Under the pieces are notes generated by a model that saw only the letters and a program-made list of their open reading frames with translations, was not told the origin of the DNA and did no database searches. A stretch of 64,000 nt of DNA, taken from Mesomycoplasma flocculare ATCC 27399. GTDB taxonomy: Bacteria; Bacillota_I; Bacilli_A; Mycoplasmatales; Metamycoplasmataceae. The stretch covers positions 620,001 through 684,000 of the forward strand of contig NZ_CP007585.1 of assembly GCF_000815065.1 (NCBI RefSeq), given 5' to 3'. Made by a program: the position numbers and the translations under genes. Below are positions 8,448 to 19,505 of the stretch, in pieces (position 1 is the stretch's first letter; each line of letters begins with the position of its first letter).

Positions 8448-10231
8448 TATTTTCCTATCATTTTTTTAAGATAATCGGCTACAAATTCTACATCAGTTCC
8501 AATAATAATTTGATATCCTTTATTTCCAACACGGACAACCCCGCGGCCGCCAGCGGCATTAATTTTTACATCTAATTCATCATTTTTTGCATTATCTTTA
8601 AGAATTAATCTCAGTCGTGTTGCGCAATTTGAGACTTCTTCAATATTTTCCTGGCCTAAAATTTCAATAAAAGCTGCTGCCATTTTTTGATAATCATCAG
8701 CAAATTTTACTTTATTTTTCGCTATTTTTTCTTTATCAGGTAACAAATTTTCCTGATTTTCTAAGTCAGCTTTATCTTCTTTTATACTAATTTCAGGCTC
8801 ACTTTTATCTTCGCGACCCAAAGTTTTAATATTAAACTTTTTTATGCAAAAGAAGAAACTGGAACCTTGAATCACAAACATTATCACTGAAAATCCCCAA
8901 ATTCATAGTGGATTTGCCAAAATTCCAAAGTTTTTTGCAAAAGCCCATGACCTTGGAAAAGAGACAATATAATCAATAAATCCAGCAGAAAATCCAATTC
9001 CAATGCTCATTCCGGTCCAGGATACAAACATGTAAATTAGCGAGGTCAAGAAAGCATTTAAAAGTCATAAAAGTGGCGAGATAAAAATGAAAGTAAAAAT
9101 TAAAGGTTCATCAATTCCAGTAAGAAAACTTACAAGTGTTGCCCCTGCTAAAAAGGTAGTGATTGTTTTTCTTCTTTCTTTTTTTGCAGCAAAAATCATT
9201 GCAACTGCAGCTCCAGGAAGCCCCCCTAAATATAACGGGAAAAATCCGGTTGTAAACCCACCAGAGCCAATAATTCCAGTATTAAATGCGGTTATATCGC
9301 CATTTACAGTATAAATGTCCCCTATGTTTGCCACAGTTTCTCCCACTTGATTAATCACAGGGGAAATTAATTTACCCTCAATTGGTAATTGAAATCAGAC
9401 AAAAGTATTCAAAATATGATGAAGTCCAAAAGGTTGTAATAATCTGTTTAAAAAGGCATAAATTGAAACATAAAATCCCCGAGCATAATGATTTGCGCTC
9501 TGATCTGATAAGGCTGAACCAGTTTTAATTAGGGCGTATTGGGCTCAAGGTCAAATAATTGCAAAGATCAAACCAAGCGGAATTATTGAAAGAATTCCTA
9601 ACATTGGCACAAATCTGCGCCCACCAAAAAATGAAAGTGTTTGTGGTAACTTAATATTTTTGTATTTATTATACAAAAATGCAACAACAAGTCCGACGCT
9701 AATTCCGCCAATGACCCCAGAATCTAGCTGATAAACCAGTTTTCCTGCTTTTAAAAAATACAAAAGTTGCGTAAATCCTTTGAGTTGGCCAGTCTCAGCA
9801 ACTAAAACATTTTTATAAATTGCCTCAGCCAATTGGTTCTGTTTTAAAAGTGTTGACATCCCATATCAAACAACTGCGGCTACAAGAGCGGCTTCGCCGC
9901 GGTTGTCTTTGGCAAAACCAAACCCGATTCCAATCGCAAAAATTATCGCTAAATTATCAAAAACAATTCCGCCGGGGGTTGAAATCAGCCTTCCCCAAAA
10001 TTTTTGTGCCTCGGATATTCCAATTGATCCATTTGCTGAAGGATCCTGAATTAATGCTCCGATTCTTAATAAAAGTGCTGCGATCGGCAAAACTGCAATT
10101 GGAAACATTAAAGATCTACCAAGCCGTTGTAATTGATTTAAAATTCGGTTAAAATAGAATTTATTTTGACTATAATTTTTGACCTGTTTTGGGCGAAAAA
10201 ACTTAATTTTTTTTACACATTTTACTAACAT
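8447..10231 (-). CDS. nagE: PTS EIICB permease, probably N-acetylglucosamine-specific
   Basis: The 594-residue protein has an N-terminal EIIC channel with about ten hydrophobic segments (MFPIAVLPIAALLLRIGAL near the start, GIDEPLIF in the substrate loop) and a C-terminal EIIB domain whose phosphorylated Cys536 lies in VSNCATRLRL. An acidic and Lys-rich linker separates them. There is no EIIA domain, so it would borrow one, perhaps from the EIICBA at 46195. The position between nagB and fba suggests GlcNAc uptake with phosphorylation to GlcNAc-6-phosphate, but glucose or maltose specificity remains possible. It is 24 nt downstream of nagB in the same operon. Confidence 0.82.
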
Positions 10232-10255
10232 TTTAACTACTTTTTCTAAATTTTT

Positions 10256-11020
10256 TTAATACCAAATTGCACTTTTTAAAGTTTTTTTTGATAATTTTGA
10301 TGCTGCTTGTTTATCTAAAATGAAAGTGCAATTTGGGTGTAATTGTAAAAAAGATGCACTAATTTCTGAATTAGGTACATCTTCTAACATTGATTTTGTC
10401 ACACTGGCCTTATGAGAACCAAAAGAAACCATAATTGCTTTTTTTGTGTATTTTAAAATTGTCTGAATTCCCATTGTAATTGCTTGTTTGGGACATTGAT
10501 CAAAACTGAAAAATTTACCTTTTTTGACCATATCCGCAATTGTTTCTGGGGTTAAATTCGTCACGTGAGTTTTAGAATTAAACGATGTTCCGGGTTCATT
10601 ATAGGCCATATGACCGTTAATTCCAATACTAATATATTGTAAATCAATCGGTTTTTTAGCAATTTTTTCTTCATAAAGTTTGGCTTCCATTTCAGGTTCA
10701 ACAGCTTTAGAATTAGGAATATTAATTTGTGAACTTGGAATATTAACAAAATCAAATAAATTTGTTTTCATCTGTTTTATGAATGATTCAGAATGATTTT
10801 TGTCAATTCCGACAAATTCATCAAGATTAAAAGTTGTAATTTTTTCCCAAGAAGTCCCGTTTTCTTTGTGATCATCTACTAAAAGTTTATAAGTTTGAAC
10901 TGGTGAGACTCCAGTTGCAAAGCCTAGGACTGAGTCTGGTTTTTTTCTAATTTGGTCGATAAAAAGATTTGCACAATATTTGTGCAAATCGCTTAATTTT
11001 TCAAAAATTAATATCTTCAT
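10256..11020 (-). CDS. nagB: Glucosamine-6-phosphate deaminase
   Basis: The 254-residue enzyme converts glucosamine-6-phosphate to fructose-6-phosphate and ammonia, linking amino sugars to glycolysis. Motifs include GFATGVSPVQTY (phosphate loop), NLDEFVGI with the catalytic Asp, and GINGHMAYNEPG with the catalytic His. It is the first gene of the nagB-PTS-aldolase operon, with AAAGGG upstream of the ATG and a TAAAAT -10 box. The length is typical of the short bacterial form without the allosteric C-terminal extension. Confidence 0.92.
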   Translation of the reverse strand: MKILIFEKLSDLHKYCANLFIDQIRKKPDSVLGFATGVSPVQTYKLLVDDHKENGTSWEKITTFNLDEFVGIDKNHSESFIKQMKTNLFDFVNIPSSQINIPNSKAVEPEMEAKLYEEKIAKKPIDLQYISIGINGHMAYNEPGTSFNSKTHVTNLTPETIADMVKKGKFFSFDQCPKQAITMGIQTILKYTKKAIMVSFGSHKASVTKSMLEDVPNSEISASFLQLHPNCTFILDKQAASKLSKKTLKSAIWY

Positions 11021-11055
11021 TTTGCCCTTTTTAATTTAAAATAGTAATAAATATA

Positions 11056-11061
11056 ATTTTA
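11056..11061 (-). promoter_or_regulatory. Candidate -10 box of the nagB operon
   Basis: On the minus strand TATGCGTGATAAAAT carries a TAAAAT hexamer 35 nt upstream of the nagB start. Confidence 0.4.
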
Positions 11062-11133
11062 TCACGCATAAAATACAAAATAGCAAAAAAAGCGAAAAAA
11101 TTTTTTTATATTGCAATTTTTCAATATTTTTGA

Positions 11134-11189
11134 TATAATTAGCAGGTAGCTACGCGGAAAACATTAAATTTTTCGCTTTTTTCTTTTTT
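11134..11189 (+). ncRNA. Promoter-plus-terminator unit: possible very short RNA or attenuator upstream of rpsD
   Basis: TGATATAAT (-10 box at 11134-11139) is followed about 15 nt later by GCGGAAAA (11154-11161), which pairs with TTTTTCGC (11169-11176) and runs directly into T6-C-T6. That is a complete intrinsic terminator. A transcript would be only 35-45 nt. It could be a tiny RNA, an attenuated leader of rpsD, or a fortuitous pairing. A second -10 box for rpsD lies beyond it. Nothing else is evident in the 365-nt gap 11021-11385 apart from this unit, the two promoters and the rpsD leader. Confidence 0.35.
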
Positions 11190-11204
11190 ATTTTAAAAAT
11201 TAGT

Positions 11205-11210
11205 TATAAT
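11205..11210 (+). promoter_or_regulatory. Candidate -10 box of rpsD with a long leader
   Basis: GTTATAATTATAG holds a TATAAT; transcription from it would give a leader of about 168 nt before the GTG at 11386. S4 represses its own synthesis through leader RNA structures in several bacteria, and the length here would allow that, but I cannot identify a conserved structure. Confidence 0.5.
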
Positions 11211-11385
11211 TATAGAAGCATTTTTAAATTAACAGCATTAAATAGTTTTAAATACAATTCAAAATTTGTTAAGATTTGCGAGTAATTAGCTGTGAATGAA
11301 AGCATTAGATTTTGAATCAATTTAAAATCTATTTAGTTTTCTCTTTTTAGTATAAAAATGCAGATTTAAAATTAAAAGGAGAAAA

Positions 11386-12003
11386 GTGTCACGTTATATT
11401 GGCTCTATTTTTAGAAAATCCCGCCGTCTTGGTTTTTCTATTCTTGAAACTGGAAAAGAATTTGCTAAGGGAAAACAAAGAAGATACGCCCCTGGTCTTC
11501 ACGGTCTAAAACGTTCAAAACCTTCCGATTATGGTGTTCACCTCCGCGAAAAGCAAAAAGTACGTTTTATGTATGGACTAAGCGAAAAACAATTTCGCAA
11601 CACTTATCGAAAAGCAACTAAAAAAACCGGAATTGCGGGAACTTTGTTCTTACAGGCGCTTGAATCTCGTCTAGATAATTCGGTTTACCGTGCTGGTTTT
11701 GCCGAAACTCGTCGGCAAGCACGCCAACTTGTAAATCACGGTCATTTTTTAGTAAACAATAAAAAAGTAAATATTCCTTCATTTCAATTAAAACAAGGTG
11801 ATGTTTTCGAACTTACAACGCGAAAAGATGGAAAAATTAGAAAAAATCAGCAAATTTTAACCGCTCTTGAGACAAAAACGCCCGCTCCATGACTTGAAGT
11901 TGACAAAAATAATTTTAAAGTTGCCTTTAATCGTCTACCTGAAAGATCAGAATTAAACCAGGAAATTAAAGAATCCTTAATCGTTGAGTTCTATAGTAAA
12001 TAA
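11386..12003 (+). CDS. rpsD: 30S ribosomal protein S4
   Basis: The 205-residue S4 nucleates assembly of the 30S body by binding the 5' domain of 16S rRNA. The N-terminal [15 protein letters not shown] and the S4 RNA-binding domain ([15 protein letters not shown], then [13 protein letters not shown]) are clear. One UGA encodes Trp near the end. The start is a GTG with a strong AAAAGGAG at ideal distance. The gene is monocistronic, with its own promoter and a perfect hairpin terminator. Confidence 0.97.
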
Positions 12004-12030
12004 TCGATTTTTTACTTTTGTATTAATTCT

Positions 12031-12072
12031 AAAAGTCCAAAAATATTTAAATTTTATTTTTGGACTTTTTTT
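12031..12072 (+). terminator. rpsD terminator
   Basis: AAAAGTCCAAAAATA (12031-12045) pairs perfectly with TATTTTTGGACTTTT (12055-12069), followed by T residues. It lies 28 nt after the rpsD stop codon. Confidence 0.85.
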
Positions 12073-12082
12073 ATAAAAATAA

Positions 12083-12088
12083 TATAAT
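12083..12088 (+). promoter_or_regulatory. Candidate -10 box of rpiB-mutM
   Basis: A TATAAT lies 42 nt upstream of the rpiB ATG, just after the rpsD terminator. An AGGAG ribosome binding site precedes the ATG. Confidence 0.5.
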
Positions 12089-12130
12089 TTATTCATATTT
12101 ATAGAATTATAGAAGATTTATAGGAGAAAA

Positions 12131-12565
12131 ATGCCTAAGAAATTTGCTATTGCCTCAGATCATGCTGGTTTTAAAAGAAAACAGGAAATTATTGAGTATT
12201 TAAAAAACCAAGGTTTTGAAGTAAATGATCTTGGCACAAAAAACGAGTCATCAGTTTCATATGCTGTTTTTGGCAAGAAATTAGCAAATTTTTTGCTAGA
12301 AAACCCCGAACAAGTCGGGATTGCAATATGCGGAACAGGGTTAGGGATGTCTTATGCATTAAATCGTTTTAAAAAAATTCGGGCGGCGAGAGTTACAAGT
12401 GAAAATGATGCCTGCCTTGCAAAATTACATAATAATGCAAATGCGATTGTGCTTTCTAGTCGTTTCAATTCAAAAGATGAATCAATTTCTTTTATTCAAA
12501 AATTTTTAGAAACTGAATATGAAGGTGGCCGTCATCAAGAAAGAATTGACGAACTTGATAAATAA
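12131..12565 (+). CDS. rpiB: Ribose-5-phosphate isomerase B (RpiB/LacAB family)
   Basis: The 144-residue protein interconverts ribose-5-phosphate and ribulose-5-phosphate in the pentose phosphate pathway. IASDHAGF near the N-terminus and the anion-hole loop AICGTGLGMS (with the catalytic Cys) are typical, as is the conserved GGRHQERI near the C-terminus. The start is the ATG with AGGAG upstream. Its stop overlaps the mutM start by one base (TAATG), coupling the two genes. Confidence 0.93.
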   Translation: MPKKFAIASDHAGFKRKQEIIEYLKNQGFEVNDLGTKNESSVSYAVFGKKLANFLLENPEQVGIAICGTGLGMSYALNRFKKIRAARVTSENDACLAKLHNNANAIVLSSRFNSKDESISFIQKFLETEYEGGRHQERIDELDK

Positions 12566-13389
12566 TGCCAGAATTACCAGAAGTTGTCACCGTTGTAAAT
12601 GCCTTAAAAAGCGAAGTAATTGGTAAAAAAATTAAAAATGTTTTGGCTCGTGATACAAATTTTATAAAGGAAATTAGTTTTTCTGATTTCCAAAAGTTTC
12701 TTATAGATGCTACTATTATTGATATTCAAAATCGCGCCAAACATATATTAATTTTTCTTGACAACCAAAAAGTTATCCTCTCACATTTAAGGATGAATGG
12801 AAAATATTTTACTTATAAGTCTCTCCAATGGGGAAAACATGACTATATTTCCTTTATTTTTTCCGATAATACCGTTTTAAATTACAACGACAGTCGCAAA
12901 TTTGGAACCTTTATGGTTCGCGATAAACACGCTCTATTCACAACTAAACCCCTTAGTAATTTAGGGCCAGAACCTTCTTCTATTAATGTAGATGATTTTT
13001 ACCAAAAAATCAGAAAGTCAACTCGAGTAATCAAAGCAATTTTACTAGACCAAAAAATAATTAGTGGGTTAGGGAATATTTATGCTGACGAAATTTGTTT
13101 TGCAACGAAGATTTTTCCAGGGAAAAAAGCAAACTTGATTACTAAAAAAGAAGCTAAATTAATCATTTATTTTAGTCAAAAAATTTTACAAGAATCAATC
13201 AAACTTGGCGGTTCTAGTATCAGCTCTTATACATCTTTGAATTCAAAAGAAGGTAAATTCCAAAATTTCTTAAAAGTTCATACAAAACAAAATTTTCCAT
13301 GCACAAAATGTCGAACTAAAATTTTAAAAACTGTTGTCGCCGGCAGAGGCACATATTTTTGCCCGGTATGTCAAAATCCAAATAATTAA
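12565..13389 (+). CDS. mutM: Formamidopyrimidine-DNA glycosylase
   Basis: The 274-residue base-excision repair enzyme removes 8-oxoguanine and formamidopyrimidines and then cuts the DNA by beta,delta-elimination. The N-terminus PELPEV carries the catalytic Pro2 and Glu3. The helix-two-turn-helix segment LLDQKIISGLGNIYADE and a C-terminal CxxC...CxxC zinc finger (CTKC and CPVC) are intact. It overlaps rpiB by one base. It is followed by a convergent gene. Confidence 0.95.
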   Translation: MPELPEVVTVVNALKSEVIGKKIKNVLARDTNFIKEISFSDFQKFLIDATIIDIQNRAKHILIFLDNQKVILSHLRMNGKYFTYKSLQWGKHDYISFIFSDNTVLNYNDSRKFGTFMVRDKHALFTTKPLSNLGPEPSSINVDDFYQKIRKSTRVIKAILLDQKIISGLGNIYADEICFATKIFPGKKANLITKKEAKLIIYFSQKILQESIKLGGSSISSYTSLNSKEGKFQNFLKVHTKQNFPCTKCRTKILKTVVAGRGTYFCPVCQNPNN

Positions 13390-13407
13390 GAATTTTAAGA
13401 TCTATCA

Positions 13408-14085
13408 TTAGTTTGATTTATTATAAAATTTTTTGTTCCAAAAATTAGTAAAAACGGTAACTAAATACACAAAATCATTAAATTTTTCAACTTCAAGATT
13501 AAAAAATTTAATGATTTCTTCAGGTAAAATTCCTAAATTTGTGTGTAAGCATGCATAATCAAAATAAGGATTATTTAGTCTAATTCACTCAAAGTCAATC
13601 AAAAAAACATTTTTCTCAGAAACTATTATGTTTTTAAATTGCAAATCATTGTGGGAAATTACTAGCGAATCAAACTGATACTTTTTCACTAAATTAATAT
13701 ATTTTTCATCTTTAATAACATCAATTTGTCAATCAAATTTAGCTACTATGTCGTTTTTTTTTCTGTGAAATTCTAAAATTGTTAAAAACAAATTATCAAG
13801 GTGAGTATTTAAATTTTCAGAATCTAAAACCTTACCTTCAATTCATTTCTTGATAAAATTCCCTTTATAATAATAGAGAAAATTCGAATTGTTTTTAATG
13901 AAATTATGTTCATTTTCTCAATTTACAAAATTGTTAGTAGCAATACGAATTTGCACTTTTTGCCTATTATAATAACCTTTAAAGCTACAGTTATGATAGC
14001 CGCAGGAAATAAGATTTACTATTCTTAGTTTTTTTTTTATATGTTCTGGAAAAATAGCGAAATTTATAATACTTTTTAGCGTCAT
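13408..14085 (-). CDS. Small choline/aminoglycoside phosphotransferase-family kinase
   Basis: Reading with UGA as Trp gives 225 residues that other codes would break up. Near the middle are SHNDLQFKNIIV and, after a short strand, FLIDFEWIRLNNPYFDYA. These match the catalytic (HxDxxxxN, here HNDLQFKN) and metal-binding (DFE) motifs of LicA-type choline kinases and APH enzymes. The N-terminal ATP-binding lobe is short. A LicA-like role, phosphorylating choline for surface glycolipids, is plausible. Thiamine kinase or an unknown small molecule kinase are alternatives. It follows the membrane nuclease gene by 31 nt on the same strand. Confidence 0.7.
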
Positions 14086-14116
14086 TAATTTTTAATGTGA
14101 ATGAAAATTAGTTTTC

Positions 14117-15250
14117 TTAATCTCTATCTTTTTCACTTAATACAAGATCAAAATAAATCATTGTATGATCAGAAACTCCTTTAATACGATTAATTTCTTT
14201 TAATTGCCCAACCTTATAATTAGTTGATCTACCGTCTTTTTTTCGAAAATTATCATATTTGTTTATATCAACAATTTTTTTCTGAAAAATCGAAAAAATA
14301 TCGAATTTCTTAGCATTTTTTGCGGCTAGATCGCCCTTATAAAAAATTTTGTCATAGGAATTTGCATACAAACCAAACGTACCAGAAAGTGTTGTTTTCT
14401 CATCCTTGCTTAGCAATGATTTATAAGAATTTAGTGTATGCTCAAACAATTTTTCAGCATTTTCAGCCCGAATATTTGTATCAGCCATAAAAATTATTTC
14501 GTTATTTATTCCATCTTTTTTGTCTATTTCATTTAAAACATTAATTAAGTCGCGGGCCTCGCCTGCTTCTTGAGATCCTTGCGAAGTTTCTAAATCACGT
14601 ATTTCGCCTCGATTTGCTTTTACACCCGGAGCATCAAAATGACCTATTGCGAACGTAAAATCATTTTTTACTTTTGTTTTTGTTTGAAATTTTACAGCAG
14701 CTAATGGACGAGCTCATTGTAATTTTATGCCATTTTGAATTAAATATGGATTTGAAGTATCTTTGAAATTTATTATTTCCAAAAGTGAGGATTTATATAA
14801 AAAAGTATATTTTTCTTGTTGATTTTGCTTTCCTTGTTTTTCTGTGGTTAATTCTTTTCAACCAGCATTTGGGTTTATTTCTTCCAATTCCTTAACAATA
14901 TCAGAACCATCGCCGCTTGGCATAATTTCTGCAAGCCCAACTAAATCTAACTCCGCAGAATTAATTACTTTCGCGAGTGCATAGGTTTTTGCAGTATTTG
15001 TTTTTGATGCTCTGTTAGTGTAATTTAAAACATTTCAAAATCCAAGACGAATTGATTTTTTTTCGTCATCAGAAATTCCAACATTTTCTTTTAATTCCTT
15101 AGGTTTTTTGCTATTTTCTGATTTGTTAATATCAATTTTAGTTGCTCTTATTTTTTTTGTTGATGTTGTATAGACCAAATAAAGTCCACCAGCACCAGCT
15201 AGTGCTGTTATTCCCAAAATGATAAGCCGAAATAAAAAGGATTTTCTCAT
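14117..15250 (-). CDS. mnuA: Membrane nuclease, endonuclease/exonuclease/phosphatase family (MnuA-like)
   Basis: The 377-residue protein has an N-terminal membrane segment (about 7-28), a Lys-rich spacer and then an EEP nuclease fold. Catalytic elements appear in order: LAEIMP (metal Glu), IGHFDAPG (His), FMADTNI (Asp-x-Asn) and GVSDH (terminal Asp-His). This layout is that of the mycoplasma surface nucleases that digest host DNA and neutrophil traps for nucleotide uptake. UGA encodes several Trp. Three 11-bp repeats (AACACTATTAA-like) sit just upstream of the start, between 15251 and 15285. Confidence 0.85.
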
Positions 15251-15295
15251 TTTATAGTGTTTTAATAGTGTTTTAATAGTGTTTTTTATTTAGTT

Positions 15296-16177
15296 TTAGC
15301 TTGTAGCAATTTCATTTAGAGCGTCGTGAACCTTTTTTAACTCGAGTTCTTTTAGAATTTCAACTAAAGCAGGGCTAGTTTTAATTTTTAACTTTTGGAA
15401 GATGTCAAAATCAAAATTAGCGTTTTGATTTAGCTTAATAAAATCCTTAAAAAATAACAATTTTGGCTTTTTTTCATTAATTTGCTTTGCAATTTTATTA
15501 TTAATTTTATCAAGATTTGAAAAAATATTATCTAAATTTTTATATTTTTCTAATAATTTGATCGCTCCTTTCTTGCCAAGGCCGTCGATAACCTTAATAT
15601 TGTCAGATGCATCACCTGCTAAAACTTTAAAATCGACAACTTGATCAGGGTGAAAGCCATGTTTCTCAAAGAAATTATCAACTGTTTGGGTATTTATGAA
15701 ATTATTTTCAATCTTATTAATAATTATTGTTTTTCTGTCAATTAATTGCAGCAAATCTTGATCTGAGCTAAAAATTATTATTTCTGCCTCTGGGTCAGTT
15801 TCTCTAATCTTTTTTTGAAGGGATGCAATTAAATCATCAGCTTCAAAATCTTGATGTTGTGATCATAGAAAATTGGCTAAACTAAGAATTTTTTTTATTT
15901 GTTTCATTTGCAATAAAAGTGCATCTGGAGGTTTAGCTCTCCCTTTTTTATAATCTGGATAGTCTTGATGCCGTGGTGTTTTTGAACCATAATCAAAAGC
16001 AAAATAAATATTATCGGGCTTAATAATGCGTATTAATTTGAAAACGGAGCTAAAAAAAATATGAATTGCAAAAGTTATATCCCCTTTTGAATTCACAAGG
16101 CGATTACCATAAAATCCACCAAAAAACGACTTAAATGTCAATCATGTGCCGTCAATTAATAATATTTTTTTACTCAT
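15296..16177 (-). CDS. Stand-alone 5'-3' exonuclease (PolI N-terminal domain/FEN-like)
   Basis: The 293-residue protein corresponds to the N-terminal exonuclease domain of DNA polymerase I only; polymerase and proofreading domains are absent, as is usual in mycoplasmas. It begins KILLIDGTWLTFKSFFGG, has metal-binding acidic clusters in FEADDLIA and SSDQD, and a helix-3-turn-helix GDASDNIKVIDGLGKKGA. It would remove RNA primers and flaps during lagging-strand synthesis and excision repair. Its start overlaps the dnaE stop by 8 nt, so the pair is translationally coupled. Confidence 0.92.
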
Positions 16178-19115
16178 AATTTAGAACTCTTTTCGGATTT
16201 CCTTTTAGATAAAATTTTCCAGGTTTTGAATACACTATAAATTCATAGTATTTTTTTGTTTGAAGAGCTAAATAATTCGGATTTTTAGTGAATATTTTAG
16301 CATCGCTTTCCCCATCGCTTACAATTATCAGATAAAATTCGTTTTTAAGTTTTGTAACTTTTTTTAATTCTAAAGTTAGTCTGTATTCAATTCCAGATTT
16401 TAATTCCTTTAACGGAATTTGGTTATCTAATAGCGAACTTTTCCCCCGCTTAATGAATGACATTCCAAGATATTTTAGCTCATTTTCATAATTTTTTTGC
16501 TGATTGTAAGGTATTTTTTCTAAAAAGTTTAAATCTGGATTAACAAAATCAGCAGATGTCACTAAATTTCCATCTTTGTCATTAAAGACATAACTACCAT
16601 GATTTCAAATCAACTCAAAATTATGAGCCAGTGTCTCTTGATTGTCAAAATCACTAAGCGCGTTTGATAAAATTAATTTTTCGAGTGCTGCTTTCGAAAA
16701 ATTGACTAATTTCATTCTTCTAATAAAATCAAAAAAATTTTTATACAATCCGTTTTTTTGCCTTTCATCTACAACTGTTTTCACAGCAATAGCTCCAAGA
16801 CCTTTAATCATTAAAAGCGGGAGAAAAATTGCATTTTTTGATTCCACAAAAACAGCATTTTGTGTTGAAAAGTTAATATTAGGTCTGTGAATTTCAAAAC
16901 CAAAATTCTTTGCTTCATCGACATATTTTTTAATATTTTCTTGTGAACCATTCTCATTTGAAATTAATTCAACAAAAAAGTATGCAGGATATTTTGCCTT
17001 CAAATAAGCCATTTTATATGCTAAAGTTGCATAAGCAACCGCGTGCGCTTTGTTAAAACCATAATCAGAAAATTTATAAACTAAATCATAAATACGGTTA
17101 ACTAATTTTGAATCATAACCTAAATTAGTCCCGTTTTTAATAAAACTTTCTCTAATTTTAGTAATTTTTGCTTCGTCTTTTTTAGAAATAGCAACACGGA
17201 TTATATCTGCTTGTTCAAGGTCAAAACCTGCAATAACTTGGCAAATTTGCATAATTTGTTCTTGATAAATAATTACACCAAATGTTGATTCAACAATTTT
17301 ATCATATTCTGGAAATATTTTTTCTCAGCTGTTAGTTTGCTTATTTTTGGCATAAGTTGGAATTTGTCTAATTGGTCCAGGTCGAAAAAGTGAGATAATT
17401 GCAATTACATCGTTAATTGAATTAACGCCAATTTTGTTAATACTTGCTGTCATTCCCGGCGATTCTAACTGGAAAATACCACACGTTTTTCCTTGGGATA
17501 ACAGCTTATTTGTTTGATTCTCGTGAATTGGTAACTGTTCAAAATTAAGATTTTTACCACTTTTATTGATTTTTGTTAGTATATTTGCAACAATTGTTAA
17601 ATTTTTAAGACCTAACAAATCAATTTTTAAAAGTGAAAAATCTTCAAGAAATTCCGCTGAATACTGAATTTGACTAAGACTTTCCTTTGAAAAATGAACA
17701 GGAACTAATTTTTGAATTGGGATTTTTGAAAGAACAATTCCCGCAGCATGAGTTGAAGATTGGCGAGGCATTCCTTCTAAAAAAACACTGATTTTATAAA
17801 TTTTTTTATAAACTTCACTGTTATTTTGGCCTAGTAAATTATCGCCTTGATCAATTAATTTTCTAAATGGCGTGTTGCCTTGAGCATACAATTGTGCCAA
17901 ATTCATATTTGAACTAATCAACTTTGCATTTTTATTTACCTGGACTTCTGGAATACCGAAGGCTTTTGAAATATCACGGAAAACACTTTTTGCAGCTAAA
18001 GTTGAAAAAGTTATAATTGTTGCGCAATGATTATTACCATATTTTTCAAACAAATAATTGATGATTTCATGTCTTCTTGTATCCTGAATGTCAATGTCAA
18101 TATCTGGCATTGTTATTCGTTTTGGATTGAGAAATCTTTCAAAAATTAAGTCATATTTTAAAGGGTTAACGGCTGTAATTCCCAATAAATAAGCGATTAG
18201 TGACCCTGATGCTGATCCTCGACCTGGACCAATGAGAATTTTTTTCCCCCTTGCTCATTTAAGTAAGTCCCAAATTATAAGGAAATAATTGCTAAAATTT
18301 AGACTACAAATTGTTTCATACTCATATTGCAATCGTGATTTTCAATTATAATTTACCAAATCAGCTTGCTTTTCTTCTGTTGCTTCCTTAAGAATTTTTT
18401 TTAAAAGTAAATCAGATTTAAGCCCGCTTTCATTGTTTAAATCAGGAAGATTAAATTCGATTTTTGGAAATTCAATTATAATATTTTCAACAAGCGAATT
18501 GGTTCTTTTAATAATAATTGGATCAATTTCTTGTTCTCATTGATCAAAATCATAAAATTGCGCATTAAAATCGAAAATATCGCCCTTAATTTTAGCAAGT
18601 GCTTCTAGATAAATTTTTTCTTTGGAAAAAAGCACACTTCGTTCTTGTAAATAAATGGAGTTAGCAATTTCTGGATTATTTTCAACTATGTAATAATTTT
18701 GTAACTTTTGCGCATCAAATATTTCACTTAGTTGAGTTTTTTTTTGGAAATAATACCCTTTTTTGGGGTGGTCAATAATAATTATATCGTTTTTTTCTAG
18801 CAGGTCTTTTAAAAAAATATCATTTTGTTTTGTTTTTCTTGACACTAACTCGGAAATAACAACATAACCTGAATAATTTCTAGCTAATAGAATAAAGTGA
18901 AAATTTTCAATTTCAATTTCCAAGCCAATTACAGGATTTATATTATTTTGTTTGCATAACTTATAAAATTTCGGCACGCCGAACATTGAATTTAAATCCG
19001 TTATTACTAAAGTTTTTAAATTTTTTTCTACTGCGTATTTAATTAAGGAATCTAATTTGATTGTTGAAGATAAAAAAGTATACTCAGTTCTTGTGTGCAA
19101 ATTAATTAATTTCAT
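16170..19115 (-). CDS. dnaE: DNA polymerase III alpha subunit, DnaE type
   Basis: The 981-residue protein begins with a PHP domain (LINLHTRTEYTFLSS) whose His-Asp metal motifs are partly altered. It continues with the polymerase core: PGRGSASGSL and the two catalytic Asp residues in PDIDIDIQD, then FNKAHAVAYA and the helix-hairpin-helix region. UGA codons encode several Trp. The C-terminus is short compared with the ~1,160 residues of E. coli DnaE and lacks much of the tau-binding part. The second polymerase, PolC, is not in this window. It shares an operon with the 5'-3' exonuclease. Confidence 0.95.
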
Positions 19116-19150
19116 TTTTGTATATTAAATTTTAAAAGAAAAAAGCGATT

Positions 19151-19492
19151 TTATTCGGCTTTTTCTTCTTCTTTTTTTATTTGACTAAAAATTTTCTCCA
19201 TTTGATCAACCCGCTTAGCAACTGGATCCAGCTGAAAATGTAACTCAGGAACTTTAAAACCATCAAGAAGATTACCAAATTTTAACCTGATAAATTTTTG
19301 TGCTTTTAGTATTTGAGCCAAATTTTTTTCAGCTGCGAATTCAAATTCTAAGTAGACAAAAAGATGGGAATTGTCACCTGAAAGTCGTACTCAGTTAACA
19401 GAAACTGGCATTCTCTCGGAAAAATGTGACTCAATTACTTTTGAGATTAACTGGTGATAATAATTTTGTTTTTTTTCATGACTAACAGACAT
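19151..19492 (-). CDS. rbfA: Ribosome-binding factor A
   Basis: The 113-residue protein is visible only when one UGA is read as Trp (VNWVRLSGD). It has the KH-like RbfA fold pattern, with LISKVIESHF near the start and the C-terminal VPELHFQLDPVAKR, which matches the conserved PxLxFxxD segment. It helps 16S rRNA 5'-end maturation on the 30S subunit. It is the last gene of the nusA-infB operon, 13 nt after infB. A Lys/Glu-rich tail ends it. Confidence 0.9.
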
Positions 19493-19505
19493 TTTTGCTC
19501 CTTTT

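Noticed and set aside
9820..10152. 110-residue plus-strand frame within the GlcNAc PTS gene
   Set aside because: It is a shadow of the conserved minus-strand EIIC domain, with no homology pattern or start signal.
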